Assembly: GCA_950295325.1 (NCBI GenBank)
Contig: OX485803.1
Span: 8,000,001 to 8,064,000, forward strand
From: Polytrichum commune
Taxonomy: Eukaryota; Streptophyta; Polytrichopsida; Polytrichales; Polytrichaceae
DNA length: 64,000 bases
Direction of reading: 5' to 3'
The translations under genes were made by a program, and so were the position numbers. A model generated the notes under the pieces. It did no database searches. It was not told where the DNA came from and worked only from the letters and a program-made list of their open reading frames with translations. Positions 59,218 to 64,000 of this stretch are shown in pieces; positions within the stretch are counted from its first letter, which is position 1; every line of letters begins with the position of its first letter.

Positions 59218-60326
59218 GAATATTAATGCATGTGGATTTTGTCAATCATGAGCTATTTGAATCATACTCCAAAAATCCCTCTTGAACTTGATATTGTGGA
59301 GAAAGTTGACAACTTGCCTATTCATGTTCTACATGCTTTCATGGGATGCACCTATTCTCATGAAAATCTTACAACTTCTTCATAGGCACTTATTCAACTC
59401 AAACTTCTCATGAAAATTGTCTTGATTTAATCCACACCCATGGAAATCGGGTAAAGCATCAACTTCACCAAGTACGGCAAGTCTTTGTCAAATAGTTTGG
59501 GTGTCATGTGATGATAGAATGATTGTTTACCCGTTTCTTGGGGGAACATGGTCTCGAAAGGTTGCAATGATCTTTATCAATCTTTTTATGCACCTTTCAT
59601 TATATGGTGGATGCTCATCCAAGAAAAATGGAAGGTCAATCAATGCATGATCTATATTCATGATTTTCTATAAGTCCTCACCGGGTCTTAAAACCATGTG
59701 ATATATACATTTATGGGTTCAAAGCTTTGGCTATGTAAGCACATCATTATACATCAAGAAGAGAATTGAAAGACAATCATTTGTGACTTGAGGATCAATT
59801 TATAAAACTCGTGACTTTAGCATCAAACTTGTGACATCATAGTGTGCAATTGATTTCAACATACATTTGGTGAATGAAGTAATTTTATAAATGGTCATCT
59901 TGCACAAAATCGGTCCTTTGGAGGAGTCACATGGGGTTTGCGGCTGGGGGGTCACTCTCTTGTAGATATAATAGCCACATGTGATAACAATTTATTTTGC
60001 AAGGGGGGGGGGCTATGAAACAACGGACAAATTCATGTGATATTCCACATAATTTGTAAATATGATTTGAAACTACGTATTCTAATTTCTCATTTGAATT
60101 TTCAACCCCCTAAAATTAAAAAAACTGAATAGTTTTTTCATTAAAACTTGTTCGTCGCATTGCATTGTTTTGTCACGCTTGAACGTTGATTTACCCCCCC
60201 CCCCCCTTTCTCTTGTTTGGAGCTTTAAGTTCGCTACTTCCACCCAATATGAAAATGGGTATTGTTCCATTTGGTGTCATTAGTGTGAGGAGCCCCCACA
60301 AATATTTTGAAATTAAGAAAGATTGT
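59218..60326. other. Gene-free spacer
   Basis: No gene recognised. Homopolymer G (60003-60012) and C (60195-60206) runs. Confidence 0.5.
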
Positions 60327-60487
60327 AATAGCCCGCCCACACTTACATGTGCAGGCCATCAATGAACAATTCCTACCAGCAGGGGCCACTTCTAAAGTTG
60401 GGTTAGTAAGTGAAAACCCTTGGATGTAATCAATGCTAGTAGGAACCGTTCACTGGTGGCTTGCACCTGTAAGTGTGGGTGGGCTAT
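60327..60487. mobile_element. Foldback MITE, 55-bp arms
   Basis: Arms start TAGCCCGCCCACACTTACAT on the left and end with the complement CTGTAAGTGTGGGTGGGCTA on the right, extending imperfectly to AGCA/TGCT in the middle. About 160 bp in all. Confidence 0.8.
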
Positions 60488-60990
60488 AAGACGATGAGAA
60501 TGATTAATGGTAGGGAACTATTTAGCCGTGTGACAATGCTTTAGACAATCACAACTATTGGAAGGATGCATTGAAACTTCAAGGCCTTTGACGTGATATT
60601 TATTTTCTTGGCCAATATAGAGTTGCCTGCCTTTTATTTTCTTTGGTAATTTAACATGGTCTTCCATGTTGTCGCTTTTATCTTGAAACATAGTCCCAAT
60701 ATAGGAACTTACTACAGCTTACTTGAACACATTATAGAATATGCGGACAAGGTAGGAAGGAGAAATCCAAGGCAGGCACAATTGAGCCATTAACTTTCAT
60801 GACATATGTAGTAGGTAAACAATTTGCACATTATTTTTCAGTGAATTAGAAGGTAGCATGCAGTCATTCATCCAAGTATTCCCCACCCTTCGAGCTATTG
60901 GAGCTCTACACCTTTCACACCGTATGTAAGGTAGAAATAAGTTGATTTTGCTAGAACTAGTGGCTTGAAATTTTGTGCAATATTTTTCAG

Positions 60991-61340
60991 AGACGGAGAA
61001 GAGGAAATGATGAGGAATGTGAGTTGTTTCATAATTTGATTCCTTGTAAATAATAAGTTACATTTCTTCAAAGAGGCAAGTAAGTCAAACCCCCTACTTG
61101 TACATTAGAGTCTTCCTAATCTAAACATCAAAATATTCTACTCTGCATACAAAGACACACAAAACGGCTAGCTTAATGGCACCCAAAAGTGGTCGCAAGT
61201 GGTGTGAAACAACACCTTTATGGCCAATCATTGCATCCTATCTAGCAATGCATCCTTTTCGGGCCACCACTTTTCCAATTAGCAATTTTGGGTCCGCATA
61301 AGAATCATTATACCCCTAGTCTAGTGCACCACTCGAAGTG
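60991..61340 (+). repeat. Dispersed repeat, copy 2 (partner 12334-12700)
   Basis: Collinear with 12334-12700; both contain AAGTCAAACCCCCTACTTGT and CCTAGTCTAGTGCACCA. No coding frame. Confidence 0.6.
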
Positions 61341-62053
61341 GTTGGATCTCTCAATAATTGCTTGGTGTAAGAAAACTACATTGATTATCCCAATTAGTGA
61401 GGGTGGTACTAATTCCCAAAGCACGCATTGTTTAGCCTAATCTCTAAGCTATTGTTTATTATTAAGTTACACTAAATCCATGAATACATGAACATTTATC
61501 AAAGATTTCAAGAAAATTAAAACATGCTCTAAGTTATTATTATTATTATGATAACACTTGCATGTTAGTGCGAAGTGTTGGTACTTTTAGTGATTAGTGT
61601 TTCTAGGAATAGTGTTTTTAGGGAATAATGCCAAGACGAACAAAGCCTCCTAGATCTTTTGGTGGCATTGGCTTCGTAGCATAAAGAAGATTTAGTATCA
61701 CCTTCACTAATTTCCCACACTCGCAATCAACCCTCCCTCGCTAATTGGGATAATCGGTGTAGCACGAACATAGTATAGATAGGTATTGGTAACTTTTGCA
61801 AAAACACAATTAGTCCGTTCTTTTTTTAAGAAAAAAACTTTCTAGAGAAGGAAAAAATGAAAATCAAGGTCCTTGTTTGTGAGCTTTAATGTCAAATGGC
61901 AAGCTGTAGTCAAATGGTTTAAATGCGTAGTATTCTCCTACCTACCAAAAACTAATTTAAGGGGTATGAACCAAATAGAATGAACATTGAATCATCCACA
62001 TAACATAATCACCTTTCCATTTGCATTGTAGTGATACTAGAGCAGAGGTGTCC
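61341..62053. other. Gene-free spacer
   Basis: Nothing recognised. Confidence 0.45.
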
Positions 62054-62068
62054 ATGATCAATCACTTC

Positions 62069-62131
62069 TTCTTTTGGTTTCAATTCATTTGGCATTGGTT
62101 GGGTCTTCTGTCTTAAAAATAAAATTGAAAA
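62069..62131 (+). mobile_element. 63-bp L1 tail insertion with perfect 15-bp TSD
   Basis: Contains only the L1 family terminus (TTTGGCATTGGTTGGGTCTT, then CTGTCTT and an A-rich tail). It is flanked by the perfect duplication ATGATCAATCACTTC at 62054-62068 and 62132-62146. This is an extreme 5' truncation. Confidence 0.9.
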
Positions 62132-62146
62132 ATGATCAATCACTTC

Positions 62147-63780
62147 ATAGATTATGCGCCAAATCTGGAGAAGCATAAGGCAGTGCAATTTTTGTTTCCA
62201 TATAGGAAGATAGTAATTAAGAGAACTATAAATTTTTTTAGTAAGTTTATTTTGTTTTATTGAAATTAATGTGAGTTGTTGAAGCCAAAAGTTGACCCGA
62301 ACTTATAACTAATGTCTTCATTTTGTCTTAATTTTTCATTCCTCCTTGTTTTAACACTCAAACCAAGGACATGTGGCATGACACTATTGGTTCTGGCCCA
62401 ATCGAAATTCCATCCAAGCCTAATCAAATTATGGCACCCATAGGTTTCCGACGGGGCCTTGATCGGAAACAGATGCCTCTACTCTACACAATCTACCAAA
62501 TAATGATATGAAATCTATACCAACTCATGCAAATCACAATGTTACATTGATGTGATTGCACTTGAAAGTCATGTTGAGTTTTTCTTTAGATTTCTTACAT
62601 GTTCTTGAAGGCACATTCTTCTAAATTGATTTTGTAGATGTGGACTCCTATTGGACAAGCAAGCAGTACACCTACAAATGATGATGTTCTATAAGATTTA
62701 TGCGCAAAACATAATTTGGAGTCAACTTATAAGATAAAAGCCGTTGACAAAAATGGGTTAAGCGTTGCGGCTTCGTAACATTCTTTATTTGAGTTTGTAT
62801 GTTGGGTGGGGCCAGGAATAAGCCACATTCTATTTGAAATTATACTATGTTTATTCTCACAACATAGCATTACACTGGCATATTCAAGTTAAAAACTTGG
62901 ATGAAGCAATATATTTATATTATTTGAATGGAACAAGTGATATCAATTGAACAATGTTATATTGTCCACATAGGAATCTTTAATTTCCAATACCAATCTT
63001 GGGTACATGCATCCACCAAGGGCCAAACCCATTTTTTAACATCGGTGTGGGTTTTTTATTGAGAAAAGGTTGATCCACTTGATTGTTTTGTGGATACAAC
63101 TAGAAGTGGGTGGGAGTGCAAAGTAGTTGCCAGATTCCCCATGTCTACTCTTTAAAGCCCCAATCCTGATATTTTAGGAATCACATGCCGATATTTTAGG
63201 TCAAGTTTGGGAAAGCTTGAGCATAAACAAATTACCATGCATTTTGGTAGGAAAATAGACTTCCCCACGAGCTTTCACTCACAACATCTTCACCCGTTTG
63301 CAATAAGGTTGCATGCAACATTTATGTCCCAGGAGTAACCTAAACATGCACCCACCAATTGACCACTACCACAACCTTACCATTAACCGGGGTTGCAATA
63401 AGCTCTCATGTCCCGATCACAGCATGTCTGGTCATGGCTGTGAAATTGCTGGGGATTATGTTTAAAAATAGATGTTGGCCCACCACTTTTCACACCTATT
63501 ACAGTCGGAGATGCTCACGAATGGTGCCAGAAGTGGCTGGTACGATCAACCCCTCAAGCCGCAACCTTGAGGCAATATTGTGGGGTTTCACAAGGCTCCT
63601 TGAAGCTCAAACATGTCAGAGAAGGAGAACTCGAGCCCTTGCCCCCAATAATCTCCCACAAACCCAAGCCTGCCATAATGCGGCGATCTAAAGGGGAAAA
63701 TTTTGTGGCAACAAAGTCATACATATTAATTTTATGATATCCAGTCACTTCAACCTAATAACAAAATGATGTTTTTTGGG
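62147..63780. other. Gene-free region
   Basis: No gene recognised. A plus-strand frame at 63359-63691 (110 codons) has no family motif and I do not call it. Confidence 0.4.
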
Positions 63781-64000
63781 GTGAGAGTACAAGATGTTTG
63801 GAACAATAAGCAACCTGGAATGACTGCAAAGTGAACGACAAGAGATTGGGAGATGAAGTGGGGAGCATCAAGCGATGTGTCCAACTTTCATGAGATCTAA
63901 CTAAATGCAAAGGCGCTCGATGATGAAGATCTCATTCACGAATGTCATCAATTGTATAAATTGAAGCATCCCAAGTATTTGGATGTTCGGTATGAACATT
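63781..64000 (+). pseudogene. Decayed SANT/NAM-associated protein fragment of a PIF-type element
   Basis: One frame reads VQDVWNNKQPGMTAK-stop-TTRDWEMKWGASSDVSNFHE, then -stop- and DDEDLIHECHQLYKLKHPKY up to the window edge. The pattern TxRxxxxxW..I...V.xF followed by a D-E-D-x-I...A/C...Y...HPK block is that of the plant Myb/SANT-like, NAM-associated proteins encoded beside PIF/Harbinger transposases. There are two in-frame stops (63832-63834 and about 63898-63900). The fragment continues beyond the window. Confidence 0.55.

Noticed and set aside
63359-63691. 110-codon plus-strand frame near the right edge
   Set aside because: No recognisable motif, biased start (poly-Thr), and overlapping equally long frames on the other strand.
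1-64000. CRISPR arrays, bacterial operons, ribosome binding sites, tRNA or rRNA genes
   Set aside because: The window is plant nuclear DNA; no regularly spaced direct repeats with unique spacers and no cloverleaf or rRNA sequence were seen.

Overview
This is nuclear DNA of a land plant (embryophyte), dominated by decayed transposable elements. The evidence is a plant-type secreted aldehyde oxidase of the GLOX family with a spliceosomal intron, a nuclear three-exon bS16 ribosomal protein gene, a plant L1-type LINE whose ORF1 carries a CCHC knuckle, and many small TIR elements with plant-like target-site duplications. The lineage cannot be fixed from the sequence alone. No alignment was computed; homologies were read by eye and from family motifs.

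Layout. 1-14 kb: AT-rich DNA without genes, holding TIR elements of PIF/Harbinger style (3-bp TTA/TAA duplications) and one hAT-like MITE with a perfect 8-bp duplication. 14-18 kb: a 5'-truncated L1 copy with a perfect 14-bp duplication, and a GLOX pseudogene split by a hairpin-rich GC-rich insertion. 18.5-26 kb: a near full-length L1-type LINE on the minus strand (ORF1, ORF2, poly-A tail), inactivated by four stops and two frameshifts. 26-33 kb: MITEs and dispersed repeats. 33.5-40.9 kb: the most striking object, a single-ORF non-LTR retroelement on the minus strand flanked by a perfect 14-bp duplication. In order it shows a 2A-like ribosome-skipping motif, an APE endonuclease, reverse transcriptase, a possible methyltransferase-like segment, RNase H, a CCHC-like zinc motif and a C-terminal PD-(D/E)xK-like endonuclease. 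This resembles the dual-endonuclease Dualen/RandI type known from green algae. 42-47 kb: nested PIF-type MITEs, a degenerate tandem repeat and a 154-nt miRNA-precursor-like hairpin.

The two intact protein genes are GLOX (47768-50042, plus strand, two exons, 556 aa) and bS16 (54549-53527, minus strand, three exons, 99 aa). An unassigned terminal exon lies at 52534-52732 on the minus strand. A decayed LINE of a third type lies between them (50.8-52.1 kb).

54.5-64 kb: dispersed repeats, a 1.16-kb PIF-type element with a residual ORF start, further MITEs, a 63-bp L1 tail insertion with a perfect 15-bp duplication, and at the right edge a decayed SANT/NAM-associated gene of the kind carried by PIF elements. 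The genes do not form a pathway. The window is two ordinary housekeeping or cell-wall genes in a sea of elements, and its main interest lies in the 33.5-40.9 kb retroelement.
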